A program made the translations under genes and the position numbers. A DNA stretch of 64,000 nt from contig JAFFSR010000227.1 in NCBI GenBank assembly GCA_017163975.1, forward strand, positions 2,418,001-2,482,000. The letters are read 5' to 3'. Below are positions 33,501 through 48,500 of the stretch, one piece after another. The DNA is from Anastatus disparis (lineage: Eukaryota > Arthropoda > Insecta > Hymenoptera > Eupelmidae). How positions within the stretch are numbered: position 1 is the first letter of the stretch; each line of letters starts with the position of its first letter. The notes below the pieces were generated by a model that saw nothing but the letters and a program-made list of their open reading frames with translations, had not been told where the DNA came from and made no database searches.

Positions 33501-36500
33501 AGGTATAGTAAAATGTTTAGTATTAGCTCGTTAGTTTGACAATATGGAAGTGATAAAATATATTTATATATTTTATCATAGACTTTAAGCAGAAATGCAT
33601 TATTATGTAATTTATTTTTCATCCATTGATCTGATTTTCTATCGTTAAAAAGCTAAGGGTTTAAATTTTTAATAAGCTCATTAAAAATAAATGAAGTTTT
33701 TGTAGGTAAGTGAAAAGTTTGTAATAACTATTTGAAGGTATTCATAATATTACAATTATATATCCTGCGCAATTAAGTTATGAAAAATTTTTATTTATTC
33801 AATAAATAATTATGACAAACGTTAAATAATACACAACAATATTTATAAAATATTTTTAATAAAAAAAAACATTGAACTTGCATGGCAAACATTTTTTTTA
33901 AATTTTCATTCGAAATAATTAGAAATCACTATGTGAATGAAAACTAAATTGAAAAAAAAAATGATATACCAAATTTCCATAGCTTTTGTTGATCTATGAT
34001 GTAACAGTGATATGATCAAACGTTCATACTGAACCTGAGTCTCGCATGTAAATTCAGCAACGCAATTTTATGTGACCACGACAAGACTTTACCTCACGCT
34101 AAAAATAATTTTGCACGTACACGTTAAACAGATGAAGTATTTAGAAAATTAATTATACGTGTAAGAAGTAAATTTACGATTAGCGCGAGTCGTGTATGAT
34201 TAAAACAAATATTTAAAATATTGCAGATGACGAATCAAGAAAATAAGCAAGCAAATGAAATTCCTTTTTTTTCTTATTATTCTTCGATTGCATAACAAAG
34301 TCTAAAAAGACAGTTTAATTTATGAAAGACACGTTTTTACTAACTAGTAATAATATGTATTATAACTGAATAAGTTTTTACATCTTGTCACGTACGAAAT
34401 TATGCATCCGTGAGTTTTTTCCTTTTTTAAAAATTGGTTATAGCATGAGATAATTGGATATTGTGTTTTAAAAGCGTGACTCTATTGAGGCGCATTTTAA
34501 TTTCAATTATCATTTTTTTAAGCCGACATGATTTCTGATAATAGCATATTTTCATTTTATAACTATAATTATTTAGAATATGAAGAAAAAGATTAGGGGT
34601 CTCAGTGGCTCAGTCGGTAGAGCGATATGGATTTGTAATCTCGAGGTCCTGAGTTCGAATCCCGCTCTCGACCGATTGATTCAAGCACCACTATACACGT
34701 TACATGTGCTTTGTTCACAAACACACTGATATGACCTCCGTCGCTAATTAGTATCACAATCATAGCATAATTACGGCGACGTTAAATAAAATTAAAAAAA
34801 TATATAATATAATGAAAAATAGTTCGTGATCAATATATTTTTTTATTATAAATTTAAAATTAATAGCTGCATATCTATAATTCAAAAGTTCAATATTTAC
34901 AATGTGGTGTGCACATATTGGAAATACAGATTAATATATCCATCCCACAAATTTTAAATTGATAACAAAATTAAATTTATTAAATGCAATACTAACTATT
35001 AAACTAAAGAAATTTAAAATTATTAGACCACATTAAATCTCATCCACATAACCCTTATTACTCGAAATTTTTTTTCTCAATTAAACGTACTCGTAAATCG
35101 ATCAATTAAAATCGCTATTATCAAAGTTCTTTTCAACTCGCGTGAGTAATGCCTTGGTAGCTATATAAGTAATCACACCCACATAAATATAACACAGTTA
35201 ATATCAGTATGTGTAACATGTACACATTCTTATAACAATTTTTCCTTTCGTTTATTTCTTATATATATTTAACGATATCGTCTTGTATGTGTATGAGTCA
35301 AGCGTCGCGCCTATATATCTCACGTATACTAACAATGCCGGAATTTCGCCACATGCATATATTGCAAACAGCAAACATTGTCTAGCTGCTGAAGTTGAGT
35401 AGCTCACGTGCTGCTAAACGTGCACTTTATGTGATCAAAACTTCCTTTCTTTTTTTTTCGTTGAATACTTTTTTTTTGTCGAAAGATTTTAGTTTTTTGT
35501 TGATGTTTGTAAATTGAAGTTTAACTAATCTCTTAATTAAAAGACTAATAAAATTGCGATTGCATGCTATTATTAGGTACTGCTGTACATGTTATACTTT
35601 TTTTCAAACTTGTTCAATATTTTTTGTAGTTTAAGGACTTTATATAACTGATTGCATTTTAAGAAGAAAAAGAGATTTAAAAGTTTTAATATTTTTAAAT
35701 ATCCGTAATTAAGATAATGTTTTGTATTTTTAAAAATAATGTTTAGTTTTTTTTATATTAAAAATACTTGTACCATAAAGATAATAGCAAGTCAATTAAT
35801 ATACTGTACAAGTATAATGGCTTCAAATTTTTAAGAATTATTGTTTTAATTATGAGTTATATGAAAATATTATACACAATAGATTTATGTATCGTAAATC
35901 TTAATCAAATACTTTTAGAATGCAGGGCATGCAATTAAATTCAATCAAGCAAATGAACCAGAAATTGCAATTATATAAAATTAACAATATAATATTTACA
36001 AAAATTAAACTTTTTTTAAGATATACGAATTATAATAAATCAATATCATTATTTATATACCTAAAACTGCATAACACAAGATTTTATGAAAATCGCATAA
36101 TGGTATACGATTCAGTTGGCAGAAAAAATAATGCTGCTGTCAGTAAAGAATTCATTCATTAAAATAGCTCGAATTTCTTTTCTCGCAAAGTCTAAAGTTA
36201 TATGCAACTTTAACAGTTATAAGTTAGACTCATAATAATATTATATAGTTGGACGTTTTCGAGTAAAACGAGAGGGTTATGCGCTTGTACGAGTGCATTT
36301 AATTGCTGGTGACGCTCGTGGTGACGGGCAAGAGACGCGATTGTTTATATACGTGATGTTTAATAAGTTTAGTTTAAAAACTTGAGATAAGATCAGCATT
36401 ATTAGTCACGACCTTACTTTTATTTAGTTGATTCCTTTTTTTTAATTTCTCTAGTCATTTAATGTTTTTTTATTTTTTTATATCTTGTTTATTGATTATT

Positions 36501-39500
36501 TTTTATCACTTACGATATTTTTATTTTACATCTTTCTATCATTATACTTTTATAGTTGTTACGCATGACACATTGTTTACTGATTATTAATTAATAATTA
36601 ACTTCCCATATTTAAATCTAATTGTCAATTAGTTTAATTTCTGACAAATTTATTGATTAGCTTAATTTGAAATTTTTATGCTGTGTCATTAAAAGATCTC
36701 AAATTATTTTGATGTGGGTGTGTACATAAAAAAAAAAGACAAAAAAAAAGTTATTTAGAAAAAAGTGTTTTGATGTTGTCACTTATATTCTAAATTAGCC
36801 TTCTTTATGGACATATAAAATCAGACTAGAAAAAATACTTTTACAAATCGGTAAAATAATAAATATCTATAATTATTATAATTTACAATATTTATAAAAA
36901 GGACCATTATTAAAATTTATTACAGTGCATCTAATTTATTTTATTATAATATTAATATACACGTATTGTATTATTTAATTATAGTAAATATATCATATGA
37001 AAAATGTGTTTAATTGTACATAGAAAGCCTCAATTATAATTCAGCTAATAATTTTATTCGCGAGTTCACTGAATTTGCAATAAATCCCAATCTTCATCTG
37101 ACTCATCGTATGTCTTGATCAAAAATATTTTCTAAGAAAGCTATAGTAGCTATAGATGATAAACTGCATATTTATTGCGAATATACAGGGAGCTTTTCAC
37201 GTAAAGTAAGTTTTTAATTTTTTTATTTGATTCTGAGAAATTGTAGTATTTTAAATATGAAAAATTTAAGAGCGATAATTTAATATAAAGATTCAAATTT
37301 CATTAATTTTTTAGATTTTTATAAATATAATTATAATATAATTTTTCGTTAAATATTAACTGAAATTCTGAAATAAATTAAAGATGTTTTAAATAAAGAA
37401 ATAATTTTTTTATATATTTCAAAGTCAAATTCAACAAATGAATAAATTATTATTCTGTTTTAACGTGTTTAATTTATATTTTTAAATGTTTTAAGAAACT
37501 CAAAATTTTGTGTTTTAACTTCACGTAAAATATCAGCTATGTATACGTAGGATCACAAATCTTCAAAAGAATGCGCAATCCTTTCGACATTGTATGTATA
37601 AACCATTGAATATATCTATGGCATTAGACAAAAGTATGTGTCTGCACCGTCTGAGGTAACATCGATATCTTTCACCCGCGCGCTGCATGTATTTTGTACA
37701 ATGAACAAATCACGCATGTACATGTACATGAATATAAAATGCGTTTTAATGATTATACACATTAATGAAAAATTCCTCTATTCTTTCTCTTGTGAAATTC
37801 TAACGAAAATTTTAAATGAATACTTATAAAAAAGAATATTAGTTATATGTTTTTTTTTCTTTTGTCACCATTAAGTTTATAATTTTATTTTACTATTTTT
37901 CATCTATGTTAAACAATAGCATATCTATTTATTCAAATTGAGTATAATAATTTACTTTTATTGTATTTTCAAATCTATAGAGGTAGCCATTATAATTTAT
38001 GAATCTACAAAGAATTTGAAATTGATTAGAAATAACCAAATGAGAAAAAACTATATTTTAATCCTATTTTAGACATTAAAATAAAAAGTAAAAGTAGCGA
38101 TGATGCATGAATCATAAGGTTTCTTTCTGAAGAAGGAAAAAAAATGAATATCCGGTGATGCATCCCATACAAATAGACAAAACCAAGCGTATTTATTCAG
38201 TATGCGTTTGGGCGTTCATTTAGGCGTATATTACTAATGACGCTTTTAAAGCCAACAATATTTATGTCTCATATACAAAATCAAAATTTTTTTTTCAAAC
38301 CGTCTGTACTTTATTATAATGCACTTCAAGAATTGACTATATTTCATAAATTTAGCTTGTAGGCTTAGATTTACCAAGGTTTTTATGTCAAGTAAAATAC
38401 ATCTTTTTCGAAGAATAATATGAAAATATTTCATTGAATTTTAATTCTTAGAAACTTTGAAAATTTCTCTCGAAACTTCCATTATCAGTGGGTTATATGT
38501 TAAAACGGAACAAGCATTAGTTTTGAGTGTCTATATGAGGAAATAGGATACAGAAGATTCGTCATTTACAAGACAATAGATTAGTTTCACAATTGAATAA
38601 ACAAAAGATCTCATTATAACAATCATATAATAAATGCTTAGTAATCGAAAACTCTTTTAAAACGTACCGACACAACATTTAAAACAAAATCAATTTTCTT
38701 CTTTTACCTTTTTTTTCAAATAAACCTTAAACAATCCATGCATACATAAAGCCATTCTATTAAATAAATTCAACTATTAAATGACGCATACAATAGAAAC
38801 ACGAATTGTTAAAAAAAAAAAAAGCACAAAATAAAAGAATAACGAAAAAGACATAGATTAAACGAAACTCTGCTCGTTGTATATTCCATGCTTTTAAAAC
38901 GATAGCATTCCTTTGTATAAAGCCATTGTGACGAAAGCCCTTTTCTCCTAATCGCGGGAATTGGCTACGGAGACAAGAGAGTATATAAAGAGAAGAAAAA
39001 AAAGAAAGAAAAAAAAGTTTTTATAGTGGGAAGACGCCAATTAACGAAGAAAATTGCCATAACGATCTGGAATTATTATAAAACCGATCGGGCATTTTAT
39101 ATACTCTCATATGTGTGTGTGTATTTGTCTTGGTTATATTCGGGCGTTTTCTTTTACTCCTTTTCTTTCCTTCATTTTAAAATGCTTCGGCTCTTATACA
39201 GCTCATTGATAGTAATTATCGTTGACGTAAGCTTTCTATGACTCGTGACGTGAATTTCGTAGGATAAGTCAGTTGGAATGCTATTTTTAACCGGTGGTCA
39301 TTCAGCGCTCAATAGGAACATTAAAAAATAAATCGATGTCTTTTCTTTACACGATCATTGCGCAAATATTATTGAATTTACATTTTTAAGCTTTTTAATA
39401 CGAAATCTATATAATTTGTTTATTGTTTTTCTTTTAATTTTTTTTTTTTTTAAATAAATGTTTAGTTTGATTAGTAAAAGTAATTTGTTGTCTTTTGTTT

Positions 39501-42500
39501 GTAATAATAAAACTTTCAATTGATAAATAATCCAATCAAATATAATTAATTAGAAAGCTCTACAATTTTTAATAAAAAAATTATTAGTCGAAACAAGTAT
39601 AAAACGATTGCTTATATGATTAAATTAGCCATATCCTGTATGTAAATCAAATTAATGAGGCATAATAAGATTAAATATATAGCGACCCTGGTAGAAAATG
39701 AAACGCTTTTTCTACCATTTTATGGCCATTTCTTTAAAGTGAAGAGCAGAAAATGGGAATGTTTTATGGCCATTATTTGAACTAATATGAAACGTTTTTT
39801 TCAACCTTCATAGTGCTAAAAAATGCTAATAAAATGTTGAGTCTGATCCACTATTATTTGAATATAGATAGTTAACAGTAGAGTCTATCAAATTGTGCTC
39901 TAATTGATTACTATTAAGAATTATTTAAGGTTTTTTCTTGAAAGTTATCATTAATCATTAATAGAATCACTTTTGTTAATATATTCGCGCGTATATTTTG
40001 AGTTGTGATCGGATTGTTAGAGGTTATTTTTAAACGATTAATAAAATTTTTCATTTATTATTTTAAAAAACGATATTTTTATACTCGTTTCGTACTGCGT
40101 TTCATATTTTTATTTTAATAAAATTTAATATTATTTTTATTTTTATAAATTCCAATAAAAATAAACATTGACGAAGGAATGTGAATAAATACTAATCTAT
40201 ATTTTCTCGCCACGTGGCAAAAGTGAGGTTATGATTTTACCTATGATCTGAAAAATTAAGGACTCATTACTAAAAAGTTATATAACTAGTCAAAAAAAGT
40301 TGTCCACAGTTTACCTAATTTTTAGATAGCTGTTACTGATTTTTTCTCTCCGTTTACTTAAAATGCGTATTTTTTTGGCTAAATACAAAAATTTTTAACA
40401 ACATTTTTATATTAGCATTTTTTGCCTATAAGATGCTAACCAATATACCAAAAAATTTGAGCTCTGCAGATTCAGCAAAAAATTGCCATTTATTCGCCAA
40501 TATTGACATGACAAAATATTACTATTGAAAATGGTCATAAATTGTTGTTTACACCATTTTTAATGTTCAAATTTCTACCAGGGGAATAAGAAAAAAAATG
40601 TAAAATCATATGAAAGCAAATCCTCGAATTATTTCTACGATTAATTTATAGTAATCTGCCGTAAGTGGATGGTAAACATAATTTCATTTTAAAAAGTTAT
40701 TTATCCTAATTTTAATACTTGATACCGTTAAATTGTATTCAAAATAGATGTCAATTTAAAAAAAAGAAAAACGAAAGTTACAGTTAGTAATGCATTACTG
40801 TAAGGATAAAAAATGTACCGGTGAAAAGTATCGCGAAATGCTAAGTGAGCGTAAACAAAAAGGGTAAATATCGTTTTGTCATGAAATAATATACGGAAAT
40901 TTCTACGTTTTTATGCTTTCACCATTTTACTAATCAAAGTCGAAAAAATGAAAAAAATAAATAAAATAAAAAGTTTGAGGTTTAATCGTATACTTGTATA
41001 TAAAGCAAACTTTTTCTTTGGCATAAAAGAAGACGATCGAATTTTATAAACTGTGGCCAGAGGTGTATATATATATAGATTCGACCGCGGAACCAACAAG
41101 CTTTTACACTTGATTGCACATAAAATAATGTATGAAATTTCAGTCGATTTACTTAGAGAAATTTATGCGACTTATTCTTTTTTGTATAACAGAATTAATT
41201 TTTTTTCTCTCTCGATACTTTTATTACAGTTTTTGCCGAGGTTTTGCATCTGTAATTTTATTTACGATATACTTTTTTTTATAAATTTTATTTTTATCGT
41301 CTGGATTAATCTTGAAATTATGAAAAATAAAGTTCAACCTTATATTTAAATTTCTTAAAGTAGGTTATAAAAATAGAATGATTTTAATTTTTATCACGAA
41401 CGCAAGGAATTTACGACTGAAACTTTGTATTTCATACAAAAATACTTGATAAAGATATTTTTAGAATATATTTTAGAATTAGAAGTCGCAAAATAAAATG
41501 TTATTCTTCCATTAATAATTTAAAAAAATAATTGTATAAATACTTTATCAAGTATTACGTTAATCAATTTATAAACTGTTAAATAAATTATTAAACATTG
41601 TTTAATAATCATTTATTCTTATATAACAATAACAATAATCCATGATAACAATCTTGAAGGAATATATTTCTATATGTTTATATATAAACGTCAATTTATT
41701 CATTCTCCTCGAACAGCAACCAATAATTATGAATATATATGTGTACATGTATATATATACACTTTCTGTCAATTATCTTTGACGCCTTTCTAACAAAAAT
41801 ATTTATCTCAAGTCCCTGTTCAGCGAAAGACAAAAGAATGTGGAATTCCACGCTGCATTATAATTGGTTAAAATAAAAAGAAAGAAAAAAAAATGAACGA
41901 ACGCCTAAAAAGTCACGAGAGCTTAAAGACACACATACGTGTATATACATACACGACAAGTATCTCTCTCAGCAGAAATTTTAAAGCCTAAAGAAACACT
42001 TCTGCACGTTTTTTTTCACGCCATAGGGGCAAAGTGCACGCGCGAAATCGTGACGAGAGTCTCGCGACGATGAATGTATACTTTGAGATCTATGCGATGG
42101 CTTAAAGTTTCCGTCTACGATTGATGCTCAAATATATTGACAAATAAAGAAATGATAGATTGAGACTAATGAGTTTATCAATTTTTCTTTATTGAAAAAT
42201 TTCTTTCGATATTTGTTTTAATTAAAATGTATTTAGGTTGACGCTTTCAATTAATTATTTAGAAAAAAAAGATAGGATTAAGAGAAGTTGTAGATTTAAC
42301 GAGAGAAACGTTTAAGATTTAATATCTTAATGCTGCTTAATTACTAATACCATAGCTAATTATTTGTCGTAAATTATAATTCGAATCATAAAATAGTCAT
42401 AATAAAGCAAAATAATAATTTAATACCGTTTTGTAGTGAATTAATTCATGTAGAAAGTTACAGAAATTCTCTGTATATTAAGAACTTAAGGAAAAAATTT

Positions 42501-45481
42501 ACTTATATTAAAAATTTTAAAAAATTTAGTACTAATTTGTTTAAAAAAATTTTGGTTTATCGTAAATCTTTGAAACCCCCTTTTTTAAACAAAAAAGAAC
42601 CTAAATTTAGAATTCGTACAAACTTTAATATTGATAAAACATCTAAAAACCCATGATCCACTCCCAAAATAGCGTAAACAAAACAGGTTTAGAATAAAAA
42701 AGTGGAAAAAAGGAAGAAAATTAGCATACAACTAAATATGCCCATCCTACATAAAACGCATGAACGGACACTTTGTCGTTAAACACGATATTTCTATCTT
42801 CCTCTTGGTAAAACGATAACGGGACCATTGACCGACTGATAAGGATGAATGTACACGTTGGTAAGTGTGTATAATGTTATGCACTATACGCTCACACATA
42901 CATACACACGAAAGAAATAAATATAAAAAAGGTGTGTTACACTTTCCGAAAGTAGGTACGATTGAAGATAAAATGAAAGGCGATTAAAGATCGAGTGTCG
43001 TATTGCAAATGACATTTTGTGTTTGACTTTTTTATTTTCTCTTTTTAATGAATATTCTAATGGAGGTACCGTTATAAGAGAAGTGCAGATATGTCGGTAA
43101 GTCAAAACATGACTTTCGCGGTGTAGTGTTGTTGATTTATTTGTATGTTATGATATAGCGCTTGACTTTTGTTGGTTTAAATCTATTTTCAAAATTAGGA
43201 GAAATTCATTAAAATTTTTTAAAAATTCAATCACAATAAATTTTTATTAAATATCAACACCAAGATATTTTATAGAAGATGTTTATTAGAATTTTTTAAT
43301 CTAATAAAGCAATTCAATATTTTCTTTCAAACAGCACTTTGAAACAAAGCTTTGTTATACGAAATAACAGCTGAAATTAATCGAACGATTCTTTGTGAAG
43401 CATCGGGGAATATATCATGTGTATCGTCAGTACGTATCATTATTAATGCGTCTTTATGTACGCTCTGAAAATTTTCCCGAGGGATATTAAACGCGATATC
43501 AGTTTGATTAAAGTTAAAATAAAACTATATTCGTTCGAATAACAATTGTAAAAAAAAATTTTTTATTATTCATCGCTATATTGAAATGTATTTTAATGCT
43601 CGTTCACGTATAGCTTTCTAATTCCTTAATTTTCGTTTTAGAATAGATAAAACTTCGTAACGGTAAATCAATCTGAACACTTACTATTTGAATTTTGTTA
43701 AATTTTATATTTGAAATTGACTTTAATAGTATAAAATTTTGTAAAACGCAAATAGTAGAATAAGCAATAATTTTTGTAAAATTTAAGTTTTTTATATACT
43801 TAAAAATTCATGAATTTAATAATAGTTTATTAAACAAAATTATGATATTACATATTATGATAGTCACCGCTCGAAACATTCACAACTTTTGGCACAACAT
43901 TATAAAACGCTATAATGCATAAGCTTTAAACATCGCTTAAGTCACTTTTATTTAAAAATAACATTAATTTAGAAAATTGCACAAAGAAAGCTGGTACTCG
44001 TACATTTAATTGCACTTAAAAGTGCGACCCTTTAAAACATCACTCGAGACACATATGACACATAGCTCTCGAAATTGTTCGCAGACGGCAAAAAAAGTAA
44101 AGAGAAAAAAAAAATTCTGTTTTTTTTTTCCTTCAATTGAAACCTAAAGAAGAGCTGACACTATGAGCGTGAGGTTGCTAAGGTTAAGTAATACGATAAA
44201 TATAGTCGAGGCACTCGTGCGAAGACATAACGTCCGTTTAATATACGTCATATATTCTCATCCTGAAAACGCAACAGCCTTCTTTTCATCTTGAAATTTT
44301 TTTGTTTTTTCATCTTTTTGTATTTTTAATGACTACAACGCGTTTGTATATGCCATGCGAATTACGAAGGTCAAATTTTTAAATAAACAAGTCTCAATAA
44401 TGAGTTTTTTTATATTTTCGTCAACAAACATCGGTTTCTTAATAGCCAATTGAATTATTATGTTGAATCCATGTTTTACGAATTGCAAAATTCCATGGAT
44501 TTTAAATAACGCTGATTTTCGTTGGCAATTTGCATTACATAAAACGTTGCAACTTCCTATTTTGTTTTTAAAGATTTTTATGAAATTACTCGAACAAGAT
44601 TAGATTAGAGTTCTTAATTGCATTTCTTAATAATTCAATTGTAAACGGATGAATTTTGTAATAAAAAGAATTAACGTTCGAGTTATTGTTAGAGAAACAA
44701 AGATATTTAATAATGTTACAAAATTTAGGACTGTTTATTGCAACTGCAATAATAAAAGTAAATTTTTTTTAATTATTCGGTTATCAAATATATAGTTAAT
44801 ATATAATTGCAATGCGTAAAACAAACTTGCACTAACAACATTTTCTTATTCTATTATGTTTATCAACTTGTTTGCAACAAAAATTACTAAGTAAAAAATA
44901 AATAGATAAATTTAAAAGTAATTACGAGTTTAACAACAAAAATAATATCTTATCTCTCTCATAATTGAAAACTCAAATTAAATAACAAATTACAATTTAT
45001 ATTACCACGGCAACAAATTTATTCTTCAACGAAGCGTTCATTCGTTAAAGTGAAACATATACCTTATATGCACGCATATACATAAAATTGAAAAAAAAAA
45101 AAAAAATTTTTAAGAGCACTTTTGGGTCATCACTACCTTCATAAAACAGACACCCTGAAATATTACGTAGTATGCGCACACGTACACGAGCAAAGCAGGT
45201 GGATAAAACTGCATAAAGATACACGTTGCGTATATGTATACAAGCGATGCATTCGTATTGTAAAAAAAAAAAAGAAGAAGCACCTGGACGCATCCTGCTG
45301 TCTGTACATATATAATTTAGCTTTGCGCAGCGGAAAGCAGTTACGTTATATTAGACGCGAGCTGATGGAAGAATAAAACCTTGTATACGAATCGCGTCAT
45401 CGAACGCGTATTTTAACTTTGAATTTTCCTTTATAGCTTTCAATTTTCATTGGCGTTTGTCCAAAGCTTTTTCAAAATTAA

Positions 45482-45518
<37 letters not shown>

Positions 45519-48500
45519 CTCTTTGGTCAAACAAACGCGACAGTTTTAGATGATTATTTAATGATGATTTGTTATAAAAATAAAGATGAAGTTACTTAGC
45601 TTGCGTCATCGTTATTATTTCATGGCTTCGATTCCGGTTTCTCACGTAAAAAGGGTTTAACTGGTATGAAAAATATATTTTGATGTTTGAATGGGAATGG
45701 TGATGCGTAAAACTAGAAAAAAAAAAAAAAACAAGTAGTAGGTTGGGCTTTACATTTTTGAAAACAGGTGTATAGAAATATTTGCGAGGATAAAAATCGA
45801 TGAGTCTTCCATAAAGTATAAATTTGATTAAAATTCAAATAAAAAATATTGTGATACAAAATTAAATTTATTCTTACACAAATGAAATGTTTAATAATTA
45901 TCTCATGAAAGGTAAAGTCAAACAAAACAATTAGAGGCCAAAGATGAAAAAAAAAATTTTTCACATGTTGACGCATCTAAACTAATATGGGCATTATGAG
46001 TCATCTGAACTTGATAAACTTTGCCGCTGTTTAACACTATTTTTAACTTCCATCAAAATGATTAATCACATACATGTATAAGAAAAATTTTCCAATCAAA
46101 GACAATAAAAGAGGTTTAAATTTTTCAAATTATTTGAAATTTTATTATTATTTTTTCTGATAAGAAAAAGTATGTTATGTGTAATGAAAAATTGACTAAA
46201 AAAATTTTTCAAATATATCAAGCAATCTACGAATTAAGCACAATCCAAAGAAAGTTTAAAATTCGACATGACTGGTCTAATCGTTTATAACAAACAGCTT
46301 CTTTCGTTCTGTACAACACAACAAATAGTCAAGAACTGGTATAGAGCTTACGGTAAATTTTGAAAACGCGTATATTTTCATCTCCCACAAAATGTCGGCT
46401 TGCGGCATATAAAAAATGATTAACAACCTAATAGAAATAAGAAGGAGTAAAGAAAAAAAAGTTCAAAGATGAAAGTTAGCTGTAGCATAAATTACACAAA
46501 ACAACCGCAAGACCAAAAGCAACCTACAAGGAACACCGTTTTATACACACGATTAAGTTAAAATTCAAAATTGTAGTTAACACACGTATGCACGAGATAG
46601 AAAAAAAAATCCTTGTGGTTTAGGCAGCTTGTTTGGAAAAAAAAGATTGCTTTACCAAATGGTCGATTAACGGTTAAGAATATATTGATATTAGGTGGAA
46701 GAAATGAGCTTGGTAACAAATAACTCATCGAGGCATGTAGGTGGGACTCGAAAAAGATAACTCTTAATGATTTCGAAGTGATGAGTTTTGTTGCATTGTT
46801 TACTAAATGGCTATAAATTATAATTTCTGAATTTTTCAAGTAAATTGTAATGATAGGCTTTAAAACGTTCGATAGAATCATGGTAAATTGCATTATGTTG
46901 AAGATGAAAATATAAAAATTTAATTATATTATTATTAAAAATGCTTAAAATTCTTTAGCTTTAAATGTTCTTTTGTTTGTGAATCAATAAAAGTTCTTTT
47001 GTTGGCAATATAACTACTCAAATTATTATAAATTTTAACGATTGCCTCCAATTACATATTTTTAAAAGTTAAAAGGTTTTAAAGATTTAAAATAAAATTA
47101 AAGATTCTTCAGTCATGAGTTTCAGCGTTATACATTAATTTTAAAAATATAACATTCCAAAGGAAATCTTTAAGTACCATAACAGTTTGTTCCAATTACT
47201 AAAGATTCATAAATGTCAAAACTGGTATATCGTATTTGAGCATCTATAATTACATATTTGCAAAATGCTGCAATAAAATTATAATAACTTCATTAAGATA
47301 GCATCAAACGAAAAAAATTAAACTTTTTTGCTAAGCTTAGCAACCTCGAGTCGAGACGTTGAAACGCGTACGAAAAAAAAAACGTTTATAGAATTTAAAA
47401 CAAGCGTGCATCATCCATAAATTTAAAAATTTCATTTCAAAGTAGGCCGTAATCAAGTTAATTCGAAATAAGAAAAATACAATACAAAAAAGTCATTTTA
47501 ATTATCTTATTTAATGAACGCGCAAGCCCATCCCCCTCTCAAAGAAACTTTGAGGAAAAGGATATACAAGTATGTCTATCTTCTGTTTTAATCATCCATT
47601 CAATAACCTCCGCGTCCACTTAAAAAAAGAAATAAAAAAAAAGGAGACGCATGTACAAGCAACCTGACATACTTTTTGGATTATATAGAGGGAGGTAAAA
47701 CTTGGGTATATAACGGCTATAAGAAAGTACGCAAGGTCGGTCGGTTAACTCTTTCACTGGGTTATTACCGCGGCCTGGAAAAAAAGAATTTACTAAGGAA
47801 TCGTGATACATTGGAGCTTTAAATGATATATATTTTATCAAGTAGGGTTAAGTTGTTAAACTTTTTCAATAAGGTCATCAAAGTTGATTTCGAAGATTCT
47901 TCGAGAATTTCGTGCAACATAATACTTTTTAGATGAAACTTAGGGTATAACGATAAAATGGTCTGTCAGGAATCATATAGAGAAGAACTTATTTATAGGT
48001 TAGGATTGAATAACTGCTTAATTGTCAACGACGATTAATGTGAGATTGAATTTGTTTTGAATATAGAGTATAATTTGCATTTTTAATAGTAATAAAATGT
48101 CGTGATTTATCAAAGAATTAGTTATCATTCTAAAGTATCCATTGTTATAACCTATTAGATACGAATTTTAAATTACGGTATGATTTTATAGAATAAAAAT
48201 TTTATGTTATCTTGCCTCACTTAGATTCTTGATCTTAATGATAATTTTCTATGAATAGACATATATTTTGAAACTATAATGACATATCTAATGAAAAATT
48301 TGATCGAAAGATCTATCAAGATATCATCTGTTGGTCGTACATTTAATATGCACTATTTTAACGATCGAATGATTTATTTTTATGTTTTATATAAAAAGTT
48401 TATTATCAATTTGACATGTTTTTAATACAATTTCAAAACAAAATGATTTTTTTATGCATACGATTTTATTATTCAAATAAATGATGTGTATTGTTACTTT

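Noticed and set aside
34606..34675. tRNA gene
   Set aside because: Same reason as the copy at 26936: no acceptor stem, shared SINE body.
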